Assembly: GCA_032622095.1 (NCBI GenBank) | Contig: CP136065.1 | Span: 208,856,151 to 208,920,150 of the forward strand | Direction of reading: 5' to 3' | Source: Siphonodentalium dalli | Lineage: Eukaryota > Mollusca > Scaphopoda > Gadilida > Siphonodentaliidae | DNA: 64,000 nt | Shown: positions 31,369 to 41,899 of the stretch, piece after piece | Layout of the letters: each line of letters opens with the position of its first letter | Numbering within the stretch: position 1 is the first letter of the stretch | Translations under genes and position numbers: made by a program | The notes under the pieces: model-generated | Seen by the model: the letters and a program-made list of their open reading frames with translations, nothing else | Database searches by the model: none | What the model was told of the DNA's origin: nothing

Positions 31369-31570
31369 CAGTTTCTTACACTGTCATTGTTTGATGATAT
31401 TGAGAACCCATTCTCGGTATTAAAAAAACTACTTTGTATCAAAAGATGATATTGTTTATTAGACGTGTGCGACGGAGTGGAACGTGGTAATGGATGGTGT
31501 GATATTGAAAACTCATTCTCAGTATTAAAAAAACTACTTTGTATCAAAAGATGATTTGTTTATTACAGAC

Positions 31571-31696
31571 ATGTGTGACGGAGTTGAACGTGGTCATGGA
31601 TGGTGTGATACTGTGACCGGTGTGTGTACCTGCTATCCACGATGGAGTTCACCAGAAACGTTCAATATGGCGGCCAATTTTAATTTTAAAACTTAG
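31571..31696 (+). CDS. EGF-like exon, intact copy
   Basis: Acceptor tttgtttattacag, then DMCDGVERGHGWCDTVTGVC, TCYPRWSSPETFNMAANFNF-KT-stop. The Cys spacing C-x9-C-x6-C-x-C and the C-x-C-x-P/x-W ending match the second half of EGF-like domains (G-x-C-x-C-x-x-G-W). It is the single-unit ancestor of the 54-bp array: its TVTGVCTCYPRWSSPETFN equals one repeat. The upstream exons are not identified, and the stop shortly after suggests a terminal exon. Confidence 0.6.
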   Translation: MCDGVERGHGWCDTVTGVCTCYPRWSSPETFNMAANFNFKT

Positions 31697-32444
31697 TGAA
31701 CGGGCAAACGACAAATACAGAAAAGGAACGTCCCCAGTGGTATATTATATATCATTGTACTGACTACATAGAATATTTCAGATCAAACATTAGATTCAAC
31801 ATTAATCCATATTAGCAATTAATGAAATAACAGACAAAATACAAAAACCTTGACCACCCCTACAGTCACAAAATTCCACATAAATGAGCCACTGAGGATT
31901 GTAGTACAGGCCAAAAAGAATTGAGCATATATTTTGGATTTCATGTGTGTTGAATACGATAAAGAAACAAAAAACTTTGATATCACATCCAATATTGATA
32001 ATGACAAAGTGACGTTTCCTAATTTCGTGCTATCACACGTTTTTCCTTTTTCAGAATTACGTCTTCACAATTGATCATCAATCCTTTATTCTACAATACT
32101 GTCTCGTCATTGTTTGCTAGGAGGTTTGAGCATTCCTCTCTTCAATGACAGTGCTCTGTGGATGTATAATTGTAATAACAAATAAATCAATTTTTGTTTT
32201 GTTTATGAGAATCACTCAGAACAAATGTCCTTTTTTGCATTGCAAACGATGCCTTTTCTTGTTCGAGCTTCATTTATATAATAATTCAGATTCTCGTCGG
32301 GATTTTTAACCCTGTACCGAGTGCAATACGGTGTTGACTTATAAACTATGCTCAAGTTTGGAGTGGTCACTTTGACTGAACATTCCAATCAAAACAAATT
32401 GGAAAATATATTGTACAATATTTCTACTCCCGGATACAGATAAA

Positions 32445-32669
32445 CTAGACAATGCGAGGCTTGCCTCTTCTCTCTAAATTGAACAGAAGATTAAATTCTT
32501 TTACGATGAAAACTTTGTAAATGTTATTTTCCCTCCAACGTCGCACCTTCTTCTGCTTCCTCCATACAGCCCGAGTGCTTGGAGGTGGTAGGTAGTCTTG
32601 ATTGTCAGCTAGACTATACGTGGTATAAACTACCAACATCAAAGTGAAAATAGTTATTATAAATTTCAT
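32445..32669 (-). CDS. Small secreted cationic peptide, paralogue B
   Basis: A 74-codon frame: signal peptide MKFIITIFTLMLVVYTTYSL followed by ADNQDYLPPPSTRAVW, RKQKKVRRWRENNIYKVFIV and LLFNLERRGKPRIV-stop. S-L-A-D gives a good small-neutral signal cleavage site. It differs from paralogue A at positions such as R16T, V21A, K38R and the last residues, mostly conservative, with no indel. It sits 1879 bp from paralogue A inside a direct segmental duplication. Copies with losses are at 26090, 29788, 36990-37130 and 38205-38280. Confidence 0.55.
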   Translation of the reverse strand: MKFIITIFTLMLVVYTTYSLADNQDYLPPPSTRAVWRKQKKVRRWRENNIYKVFIVKEFNLLFNLERRGKPRIV

Positions 32670-33156
32670 GCTCTTACAACATCAGTTGGACATTTCAACC
32701 CACAAATAAGGTTACACACTGCGTCCGGTATTCAAGGCTCAAAATAATTTCTTTTTCACCAAATGGATGGTGTTGGTCATTTCAAAATGGTCATTTTTCA
32801 GATATACTGTTTGGGGCAGTATTTAAATTTCCAATCAACATATTATTTGTCAATGATGCACACATTTTAGTGAGTGTCCAATTGCCACCTGGGAAAACGC
32901 GTGTTATTTTTGTTTTCAAAAGTTTTAAAACTTTACTTTGATTAATAAATTACACATGCAATTCACAAACGACATAATTTATATTCACTCTGAATTGATC
33001 TGAAATTACAAAAGAATTATTTTTTACTTTCAATGTCCTGTGTGGCTAGTAGTAGCTCCTTGGACGTACCCATACAGACACAGATTGTTTAAAAATTTGC
33101 ATTGGACAAACTGTCCCGACAGATTCACAAGTGCACTGGACATAAGCTATTTTTCG

Positions 33157-33315
33157 TCGGACAATGACCGTGACCGGCCACTTATTTTTAGCCTTGCCGG
33201 TATTCATGTGTCTGACAATGACCGTGACCGGCCACTTATATTTAGCCTTGCCGGTATTCATGTGTCGGACAATGACCGTGACCGGCCACTTATTTTTAGC
33301 CTTGCCGGTATTCAT
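33157..33315. repeat. 54-bp tandem repeat (type 2), three copies, second locus
   Basis: Three nearly identical units of the repeat seen at 31210, here more uniform than in the first locus, which points to local homogenisation. The reading frame PLIFSLAGIHVSDNDRDR repeats on the + strand. Confidence 0.85.
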
Positions 33316-33421
33316 GTGCGACAGTTTCTTACACTGTCATTAGTGGTTTGATGATATTGAGAACTCATTCTCAGTATTAAAAAAACTACTTTGTATCAAA
33401 AGATGATATTGTTTATTACAG

Positions 33422-35016
33422 ACGTGTGGGACGGAGTTGAACATGGTAATGGATCGTGTGATACTGTGACCGGTGTGTGCACCTGCTATCTAGGATGGAG
33501 TTCACCAGAAACGTTCAATGTGACCGGTGTGTGTACCTGCTATCCACAATGGAGTTCACCAGAAACGTTCAATGTGACCGGTGTGTGTACCTGCTATCAA
33601 GGATGGAATTCACTAGAAACGTTCAATGTGACCGGTGTGTGTACCTGCTATCAAGGATGGAATTCACTAGAAACGTTCAATGTGACCGGTGTGTGCACCT
33701 GCTATCTAGGATGGAGTTCACCAGAAACGTTCAATGTGACCGGTGTGTGTACCTGCTATCCAGGATGGAGTTCACCAGAAACGTTCAATGTGACCGGTGT
33801 GTGTACCTGCTATCCAGGATGGAGTTCACCAGAAACGTTCAATGTGACCGGTGTGTGTACCTGCTATCCACGATGGAGTTCACCAGAAACGTTCAATGTG
33901 ACCGGTCTGTGTACCTGCTATCAAGGATGGAATTCACTAGAAACGTTCAATGTGACCGGTCTGTGTACCTGCTATCCAGGATGGAATTCACCAGAAACGT
34001 TCAATGTGACCGGTGTGTGTACCTGCTATCAAGGATGGAATTCACTAGAAACGTTCAATGTGACCGGTGTGTGTACCTGCTATCAAGGATGGAATTCACT
34101 AGAAACGTTCAATGTGACCGGTGTGTGCACCTGCTATCTAGGATGGAGTTCACCAGAAACGTTCAATGTGACCGGTGTGTGTACCTGCTATCCACGATGG
34201 AGTTCACCAGAAACGTTCAATGTGACCGGTCTGTGTACCTGCTATCAAGGATGGAATTCACTAGAAACGTTCAATGTGACCGGTGTGTGCACCTGCTATC
34301 TAGGATGGAGTTCACCAGAAACGTTCAATGTGACCGGTGTGTGTACCTGCTATCAAGGATGGAATTCACTAGAAACGTTCAATGTGACTGGTGTGTGCAC
34401 CTGCTATCTAGGATGGAGTTCACCAGAAACGTTCAATGTGACCGGTGTGTGTACCTGCTATCCACGATGGAGTTCACCAGAAACGTTCAATGTGACCGGT
34501 CTGTGTACCTGCTATCCAGGATGGAATTCACCAGAAACGTTCAATGTGACCGGTGTGTGTACCTGCTATCAAGGATGGAATTCACTAGAAACGTTCAATG
34601 TGACCGGTGTGTGTACCTGCTATCCAGGTTGGAGTTCACCAGAAACGTCCAATGTGACCGGTGTGTGTACCTGCTATCCAGGATGGAGTTCACCAGAAAC
34701 GTTCAATGTGACCGGTGTGTGTACCTGCTATCAAGGATGGAATTCACTAGAAACGTTCAATGTGACCGGTCTGTGTACCTGCTATCCAGGATGGAATTCA
34801 CCAGAAACGTTCAATGTGACCGGTGTGTGTACCTGCTATCAAGGATGGAATTCACTAGAAACTTTCAATGTGACCGGTGTGTGTATCTGCTATCAAGGAT
34901 GGAGTTCACCAGAAACGTTCAATGTGACCGGTGTGTGTACCTGCTATCCAGGATGGAGTTTACCAGAAACGTTCAATGTGACCGGTGTGTGTACCTGCTA
35001 TCAAGGATGGAGTTAA
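33422..35016 (+). CDS. EGF-derived exon expanded into an 18-residue repeat protein
   Basis: After acceptor tttattacag the frame opens DVWDGVEHGNGSCDTVTGVC and then repeats VTGVCTCYPGWSSPETFN (18 residues, 54 bp) about 29 times to a TAA at 35014-35016. Variants at fixed positions are Y-P/Q/L-G-W, Y-P-R-W, V/L after T-G, and S-S-P or N-S-L. Each unit keeps C-T-C and W, the tail of an EGF-like fold, but no unit has the first cysteines, so normal EGF pairing is not possible. The junction F-N-V-T makes an N-x-T glycosylation sequon in every unit. The leader differs from the intact exon at 31571 (C to W, W to S). A second frame (CDRCVYLLSRMEFTRNVQ) is open over the same span, which is expected from the repeat. 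Translation is not proven. Confidence 0.5.
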
Positions 35017-35925
35017 CAAGAAACGTTCAGTGACCGGTGTGTGTATCTGCTATCCAGGTTGGAGTTCACCAGAAACGTTCAATGTGACCGGTGTGTGTAC
35101 CTGCTATCCAGGATGGAGTTCACCAGAAATGTTCAATGTGACCGGTGTGTGTACCTGCTATCAAGGATGGAATTCACTAGAAACGTTCAATGTGACCGGT
35201 GTGTGTACCTGCTATCCAGGATGGAGTTCACCAGAAATGTTCAATGTGACCGGTGTGTGTACCTGCTATCAAGGATGGAGTTCACCAGAAACGTTCAATG
35301 TGACCGGTGTGTGTACCTGCTATCAAGGATGGAGTTCACCAGAAACGTTCAATGTGACCGGTGTGTGTACCTGCTATCAAGGATGGAGTTTACCAGAAAC
35401 GTTCAATGTCACCGGTGTGTGTACCTGCTATCAAGGATGGAGTTAACAAGAAACGTTCAGTGACCGGTGTGTGTATCTGCTATCCAGGTTGGAGTTCACC
35501 AGAAACGTTCAATGTGACCGGTGAGTGTACAGGTCTGCTATCCAGGTTGGAGTTCACCAGAAACGTTCAATGTGACCGGTGTGTGTACCTGCTATCCAGG
35601 ATGGAGTTCACCAGAAACGTTCAATGTGACCGGTGTGTGTACCTGCTATCCAGGTTGGAGTTCACCAGAAACGTTCAATGTGACCGGTGTGTGTACCTGC
35701 TATCCAGGATGGAGTTCACCAGAAACGTTCAATGTGACCGGTGTGTGTACCTGCTATCCAGGATGGAGTTCACCAGAAACGTTCAATGTGACCGGTGTGT
35801 GTACCTGCTATCCAGGTTGGAGTTCACCAGAAACGTTCAATGTGACCAGTGTGTGTACCTGCTATCCAGGTTGGAGTTCACCAGAAACGTTCAATGTGAC
35901 CGGTGTGTGTACCTGCTATTGTAAT
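33470..35925. repeat. 54-bp coding minisatellite (type 1), about 45 copies
   Basis: The unit begins GTGACCGGTGTGTGTACCTG and includes CTATCCAGGATGGAGTTCAC and CAGAAACGTTCAAT. Copies are over 90% identical, with variants shared in runs. A marker copy with GGAGTTAACAAGAAACG followed by a 2-bp deletion (TTCAGTGACC) occurs at 35009 and again near 35439, about 430 bp apart, so a block of eight units was duplicated. One unit near 35523 carries extra bases (GAGTGTACAGGTCTGC). The array stops at TGCTATTGTAATACTTCGAC. Confidence 0.95.
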
Positions 35926-35929
35926 ACTT

Positions 35930-36150
35930 CGACGTATGTGAGTAGGGTTAATCTTAGCTGAGAGTTCAATGTCCTGATCTGATGTGGGAACAACAACTCT
36001 GAGGTGAATGATCTAGGTTCACCGCTTTTGTCAAAACAGGTTACTGAATTTTCACCTGTTTTGATGGGGCGCGGCGCACACGTGTTCCAATCAAATCACG
36101 ACATCTGGGGTCAGGGCGTTTTCCTCTCAGAGCATATATAACAGACAGAG
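35930..36150. other. Array flank, no gene seen
   Basis: Non-repetitive DNA after the last 54-bp unit, with a frame end (CNTSTYVSRVNLS-stop) continuing the array frame briefly. Nothing else is recognised. Confidence 0.4.
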
Positions 36151-36154
36151 CCAA

Positions 36155-38265
36155 GCTCTATGGCTCTCTCTTGTTTCTGAACGCACACTTGATACTAACG
36201 TGCAGCGTGAGAAGATGTTGTTGTATTATTCTCCGTGGCCGCCTGATGTGACTTTGTAAATATTTGTAATAATAAATCTCATCAACGTGTTCTAAGAATT
36301 GCCAACTTAATGCTAAGAACCTGGGACCAGCCCGAGAGTGGTACACTATCCAGGATGGAGTTCACCAGAAACGTTCAATATGGCGGCCAATTTTAATATT
36401 AAAACTTAGTAAACGGGCAAACGACAAATACCTAAAAGGAACGTCCCCAGTGGTATACTATATATCATTATACTGACTACATAGAATATTTCATATCAAA
36501 CATTAGATTCACCATTAATCCATATTAGTAATTGATGAAATAACATACAAAAGACAAAAACCTTAACCACCCCTACAGTCACAAACTTCCACATAAATGA
36601 GCCACCGAGGATTGTAGTACAGGCCAAAAAGAATTGAGCATACCTTTTGGATTTCATGTGTTGTTTGAATACGATCAAGAAACAAAAAACTTTGAAATCA
36701 CATCCTAATTTTGTGCAATAACATGCGTTTCCTTTTTCGGAATTACATCTTCACAATTGATAAAAATTTCTTTGTTCTACAATACTGTCTCGTCATTGTT
36801 TGCTAGGGAGTTTGAGAATTCCTCTCTTCAATGACAGTGCTCCGTGGATGTATAATTGCAGTAACAAATAAAACAATTTTGTTTTGTTTATGAGAATCAC
36901 TCGGAACAAATGTTTTTTGCATCGCAAATGATGCCTTTTCTTGTTCGAGCTTCATGCTCATTATTATAATCCAGGTTCTCGTCGGGATTTTTAACCCTGT
37001 ACCGGGTGCAATATAGAGGCTTGCCTCTTCTCTCTAAATTGAAAAAAAGATTATATTCTTTTATGATGAAAATTTGCAAATGTTATTTTCCCTCTGACGT
37101 GACTCTTTCTTCTGCTTCCTCCATACTGCTGTAATACTTCCAATGTTATCCGGCGTATATAAGGTTAATCTGGAAGTCAATACCCTACCATTAGGTCCAT
37201 AAATTATGCGTGGGAAACTGACCCGAAATTGAATAGCCTGCGCTATTCCGTTGCGAGTAAGTGATTTCCTATAAAGATTGTATTAAATCTTAACCTGTTT
37301 GGACAGGCCAGTACGTGTACGGATAAGATTGGTACACGTGGTTGGGTGTGGCTTTCAGATTTCCATATATACTATTTCAGCCGGGGATTGAAAGACTGGT
37401 CTCTCTCTTGTTTCTGAATGCACACTTGATACTAACGTGCAGCGTGAGAAGATGTTGTTGTATTATTCTCCGTGGCCGCCTGATGTGACTTTGTAAATAT
37501 TTGTAATAATAAATCTCATCAACGTGTTCTAAGAATTGCCAACTTAATGCTAAGAACCTGGGACCAGCCCGAGAGTGGTACACTATCCAGGATGGAGTTC
37601 ACCAGAAACGTTCAATATGGCGGCCAATTTTAATATTAAAACTTAGTAAACGGGCAAACGACAAATACCTAAAAGGAACGTCCCCAGTGGTATACTATAT
37701 ATCATTATACTGACTACATAGAATATTTCATATCAAACATTAGATTCACCATTAATCCATATTAGTAATTGATGAAATAACATACAAAAGACAAAAACCT
37801 TAACCACCCCTACAGTCACAAACTTCCACATAAATGAGCCACCGAGGATTGTAGTACAGGCCAAAAAGAATTGAGCATACCTTTTGGATTTCATGTGTTG
37901 TTTGAATACGATCAAGAAACAAAAAACTTTGAAATCACATCCTAATTTTGTGCAATAACATGCGTTTCCTTTTTCGGAATTACATCTTCACAATTGATAA
38001 AAATTTCTTTGTTCTACAATACTGTCTCGTCATTGTTTGCTAGGGAGTTTGAGAATTCCTCACAAATAAAACAATTTTGTTTATGAGAATCACCCGGAAC
38101 AAATGTTGTTTTTTGCATCGCAAATGATGCCTTTTCTTGTTCGAGCTTCATGCTCATTATGATAATTCAGGTTCTCGTCGGGATTTTTAACCCTGTACCT
38201 TTTATGATGAAAATTTGCAAATGTTATTTTCCCTCCGACGTGACTCTTTCTTCTGCTTCCTCCAT
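36155..38265. repeat. Direct segmental duplication, period 1237 bp
   Basis: 36155-37115 and 37392-38262 match almost base for base (for example TTCTGAACGCACACTTGATA versus TTCTGAATGCACACTTGATA, and TACACTATCCAGGATGGAGT in both). Both hold one residual 54-bp unit (CAGGATGGAGTTCACCAGAA) followed by ATATGGCGGCC, the shared TSSQL-type segment and a damaged 3' part of the secreted peptide gene. The second copy has an internal deletion after 38055 (CTCTCTTCAATGACAGTG missing). Confidence 0.9.
36990..37130 (-). pseudogene. Secreted peptide family, decayed 3' part
   Basis: On the - strand AVWRKQKKESRQRENNICKF is followed by a stop caused by one missing base, and then IIKEYNLFFNLERRGKP in the shifted frame. 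The duplicate near 38205-38280 keeps even less. No signal-peptide exon is attached. Confidence 0.6.
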
Positions 38266-38279
38266 ACTGCCTCCATAAT

Positions 38280-38470
38280 TATGGAGTCTTAAAACTATGG
38301 CCTATTTCAGAAAATAAGAAAATTGGAGGAGTTATCAACGGAAAAAAAGAAATATGATGAACTCCAAAACAGGTATTCATATCTTCATATAAGTATCTAT
38401 CACTATTACTAATGGTGTAACTCTTCTCTGAATATCAGTCAAAAAACAGTCAACATGATATTGTGTCTCA
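38280..38470. repeat. Duplicated module without the 5.2-kb insert
   Basis: Matches both flanks of the 17894-23056 element in one continuous stretch: TATGGAGTCTTAAAACTATG, GGAGGAGTTATC and ATGATGAACTCCAAAACAGG. It serves as the empty-site reference for that insertion. Confidence 0.75.
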
Positions 38471-39128
38471 AGAAATGTTTTGATCAATTAAACCTATTCT
38501 ATTCTTCAATGGTGAATGTATATTTTCAAAGATGTTCTTTTGAGTCTGTTGTGCATCCAATTCAACCTATGATTGTTCAGAAATGTCTCATGAGATTATT
38601 TTGTTAGGTTAGATTACCTGAATCGTATCACACCACCATGTACTCGACCATCAGCCAAGGTTTTGTTTTTGCAAGAGTGATAACTCTAGAATCGAGTACG
38701 CAAATACCACCCAGCACTAACCGACTAGTAGTTTGAATCCCAGAATTAACAAAGAAAGCATTTACATGTAGTTTGGTTACTTTCAAGCTTAAAAAGTTCT
38801 ATAATTCATACTTCTCATGTACTATCCAGTATAATAGGTATATACAACCTGGATATGAGAGTGATTTCATTTGGCTTAGAACTGTGTTTAAGATAACACA
38901 CCCACCTCGTTCCTGAGCCACATAACAATTTTTTCATTAATTGAACTGAGTCACATTTAATTAAGACAATGCCAAGCACAATATATTTCCTGTTCGGAAT
39001 GGAATTAGCAATGCAGTATTGATGAGTAACAAACATGTCTATACATGTCTGTAATGGCTCCTCAAACACCATTGGCATACTGACTTAACTTGTTTCAAGA
39101 TTCGTACAATTAATTTTCAAAATTTCAG

Positions 39129-39293
39129 CATAACACTGGATTACCCAAAGAGGAATATTCAGCACCCCCACCAGTTGATTTTATCAGGGTGCGCACCAAA
39201 CAAGACAAAATTATGTCTTTACTGAATGTAATCTTGTGTAGTTGCAGTGGCATCTGCCAAAAATTACTCACAACATGTTTAAAAGAGTCTTGA
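39129..39293 (+). CDS. Terminal exon of an unknown gene, 54 residues
   Basis: A strong acceptor (ttttcaaaatttcag, ending 39128) precedes a frame that runs to a TGA: HNTGLPKEEYSAPPPVDFIR, VRTKQDKIMSLLNVILCSCS, GICQKLLTTCLKES. The piece is non-repetitive, has a Pro-rich segment and a Cys-containing amphipathic tail, and has no ATG near its start, as expected for a last exon. Upstream exons are not found in the 600 bp before it. Family unknown. Confidence 0.45.
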   Translation, partial: HNTGLPKEEYSAPPPVDFIRVRTKQDKIMSLLNVILCSCSGICQKLLTTCLKES

Positions 39294-39484
39294 GGTTCAA
39301 TGAGATATAACATAACTTGGTTTATTGATGCGATTTTAAAGGCATTCCATATTTATCAAATGATATGAGTTATATAGTTACTAACTAGCAGATTATCATG
39401 ATTAACACACATTATTTATATCCATTGTAAATATGACAGACACTAGGTGCTCTCCTCTGCTCCAAGTTAGTATGAATAGTATCT

Positions 39485-39665
39485 ATGGACTCTTCGCTGA
39501 CAACACAATAGTATATTGTGCTATAACCATCTGGTTATCATGCATGATTCTACGCTGACACCATAGTATATTGTGCTATAACCGACAAGTGTTATCATGC
39601 ATAACTCTACACTGACAACACCAAAGTATATTGTGCTATAACCGTCAGGTTATCATGCATGACAT
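39485..39665. repeat. Tandem repeat, unit about 62 bp, three copies
   Basis: The unit contains TAGTATATTGTGCTATAACC, GGTTATCATGCATGA and CTACGCTGACA. Copies differ by small indels. Each unit has the short palindrome ATGCAT. Confidence 0.85.
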
Positions 39666-39669
39666 ATGG

Positions 39670-40117
39670 AGCTGGAGTCACATGTATGTGTCGTCCACAG
39701 GCATTTTGTGGTAGGTACCAGCCTGATTGTTACTCGCAAACACTCTACACATGTGAACCATTAAATTAGGATAGGAGCACAGTTGAATTTATTGAATTGA
39801 AATATGAAGTATTACTGTTGGTCACCTTTGTTTTTGTTTTAATATATTCTTATCACTAAATTATGTATACATTAATTTTCTCGCATCAATTCAGAATAAA
39901 ACAATTGGGACTATTTCTTATGGCGGCTATGCTCGATATTTGTCATTCGGTGGTGAGCAAATCAATTGATGGAATGTAAACAAAATGCAAATGTCGAAGC
40001 TTTCTAACAATTTGAAGTGAACTGTAGGACAAAATTAGCAGTTTTGGTGCGGTTTATATCGCATATAATAAAAAGAAAACCTACGGGTTTTGGTTGAATT
40101 GTTAAAATAATTCTGGC
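39670..40117. other. No gene seen
   Basis: AT-rich single-copy-looking DNA without a supported exon, inverted repeat or tandem structure. Confidence 0.4.
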
Positions 40118-40692
40118 TCTTATTTAAGTACTAAATCATTCATGTGAGCACGTGGGTCATGTTAGACAGCAGTCATGCACGGGTGTGAGATAGGGAAATT
40201 TCACAGAGCTATCTCACATGAGTTGCCTGTGAAAAAAGGCTGGGGGTGAGAAAAACGAGTTCTGGAAAAACATTACATGACAGTATTCTGGATCTGTAAT
40301 GAATGTTCTGATGCAGGCCTCACTCCTGTTCAACTATTCAACCTCTGAAGAAGTTAATCATTCCACAAGCCGTAGATAGTCAATATCGTCTAAAGCTTAC
40401 TCGGAACAAATTTATAATAACCCCACCATACGGACATCCATTAAGTTCTGAAATTAACTCGGTCGAAAATAAAGCCGAATTTCCAAGTGCATGATTGGTG
40501 GTAGGGGGCACCAACATGCCTTCTGCGATCCAGCCAATTGAGAAAGATATGCTGATGGTGTATTAAAATAATACTGGCTCTTATTTGAGTATTAAATCAA
40601 CTATGTGGGTCATGTGAGACAGCAGTCATGCAGTGTGTGGGTAGAGGGCGAGAAAAACAAGTTTCTCTGAGAAAGCATTACAAAACAGTATT
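40118..40692. repeat. Direct duplication, period about 440 bp
   Basis: CTGGCTCTTATTTAAGTACT at 40131 recurs as CTGGCTCTTATTTGAGTATT at 40574, followed in both by GTGGGTCATGT, GACAGCAGTCATGCA and GAGAAAAAC. The second copy is split by the hAT-like element at 40693-41746; its remainder continues at 41747 (CCTGATATGTAATGGATG versus CTGGATCTGTAATGAATG in the first copy). Confidence 0.7.
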
Positions 40693-41746
40693 CAGCCCTC
40701 TTAATTCATATTGGTTAACTTCGGCTATACAATAAAATTATACCCAAACATATATATTTATTATACGCTCAACAGCGAATTATAGAAAAATACGAGTTTC
40801 GATAAACATCGATATCACCCAGAAGGGGATATAGAAGATTATACTTTCACACTAGCTCGCGCGTGCAACCGATTCACTTGCGTGTACCAAAACTTTTTCC
40901 GGTTTGTACTGTTGAAGAAGGACAAAGTGAAAGAACCCATTGTGATATTCTAATTTATATTATATTCACTGATATTAGTTATAATTAAAATCTGTTTTTT
41001 GTTGAAATTCGACATATTTATGGGGGGAAACAAAGAGAATACAGGAACTATATACGTATATTCTGCGGATGGTGATGTAGCATTGGGTGAACAGGCATCG
41101 ATTAGCTGATGGCTTCAAAAATGATGCATTGATTGAAGACGATTGTGAGATCATTTAACGTCGTAAATGGTGAATTTCTTTGGAAATGCGTATAATAAAT
41201 AGAATATCTAGTGTTTTTTGAATGGATACCGATAAATATGTCATTCGTGACCGCAACAAATGTTAATTTTCCCTCGCTGCAAGCCGCTCGCTAAAATAAA
41301 CATTTGTCTCGTTCACTCATGACATATTTTTCGGTATCCACTCAAAAAAACTAGATATCCTCTATATATATCTTATATTTGCATATACACGTCATAACCG
41401 GATTTAATCTCATTCACAAGATTGGGTGGAAGGGAAGACAGTAATTTGTAGCTATGTCCACTCCAGGAAAAGTGCACCCAACTTTGGGTTAGTGAGTTGT
41501 GTAATGAGCTGTATATCCATACATGTACATCACACTAACTCTGATGTGGACAATTATACAAAATATCTATCGTGTCACTTTAATTATCCATATCTTTATT
41601 TCACATTTAACTATACACTAATATTATTGGTGTACTTTGTCAATAAACTATCTATCTATCCGCTATGGCAACCCTTTGCCGTGGCCCAGTTTGTTTCAGC
41701 AAATGGCTTCGGCATTGCTGATTGCTGTAACCAATTATGAGGGCTG
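40693..41746. mobile_element. hAT-like element (1054 bp)
   Basis: The left end is CAGCCCTCTTAATT and the right end is the inverse of CAGCCCTCATAATT. The flanks CAGTATT and CAGTTTT suggest a 7-8 bp duplication with one change. The unbroken paralogue at 40275 (GACAGTATTCTGGATCTG) gives the empty site. It contains a 160-bp fold-back at 41201-41362 and no recognisable transposase. Confidence 0.7.
41201..41362. repeat. Fold-back of about 160 bp
   Basis: Arms of about 65 bp pair: AGAATATCTAGTG, TGGATACCGATAAATATGTC and CAAATGTTAA match the inverse of GGATATCTAGTTT, TGGATACCGAAAAATATGTC and CAAATGTTTA. The loop is about 30 bp. Likely a small MITE nested in the larger element. Confidence 0.8.
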
Positions 41747-41899
41747 CAGTTTTCCTGATATGTAATGGATGTTCAGACGCAGTCGTCACTCTTGTTGTTA
41801 CGAGGTCAAGGAAAACAATGAGAAAGCTCAGCAGCACACAAATAAATGAATAGCTCATTGAAAATACATATTCCATATTTAATTTCAACATGAAGGGGA

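Larger units (their letters stand above)
30540..33480. repeat. Direct segmental duplication, period about 1.88 kb
   Basis: The block holding secreted peptide, type-2 54-bp repeat and EGF-like exon occurs twice (30540-31690 and 32390-33480). Landmarks are AATTCTTTTACGATGAAAAC, CCACAAATAAGGTTACACAC and TTCACTCTGAATTGATCTG at constant spacing. The second copy carries the expanded 54-bp EGF-derived array. Confidence 0.85.

Noticed and set aside
33046-33315. Minus-strand repetitive frame (MNTGKAKNKWPVTVIVRH)
   Set aside because: Antisense shadow of the type-2 54-bp repeat, with no start context or homologue that I recognise.
33477-35033. Second long frame (CDRCVYLLSRMEFTRNVQ repeats)
   Set aside because: A 54-bp unit keeps every frame without a stop open for the whole array. 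The frame that continues the upstream EGF-like exon is preferred.
38815-39078. Minus-strand frame of 87 codons with an ATG
   Set aside because: It lies directly upstream of, and opposite to, a better-supported + strand terminal exon, with no splice or motif support.
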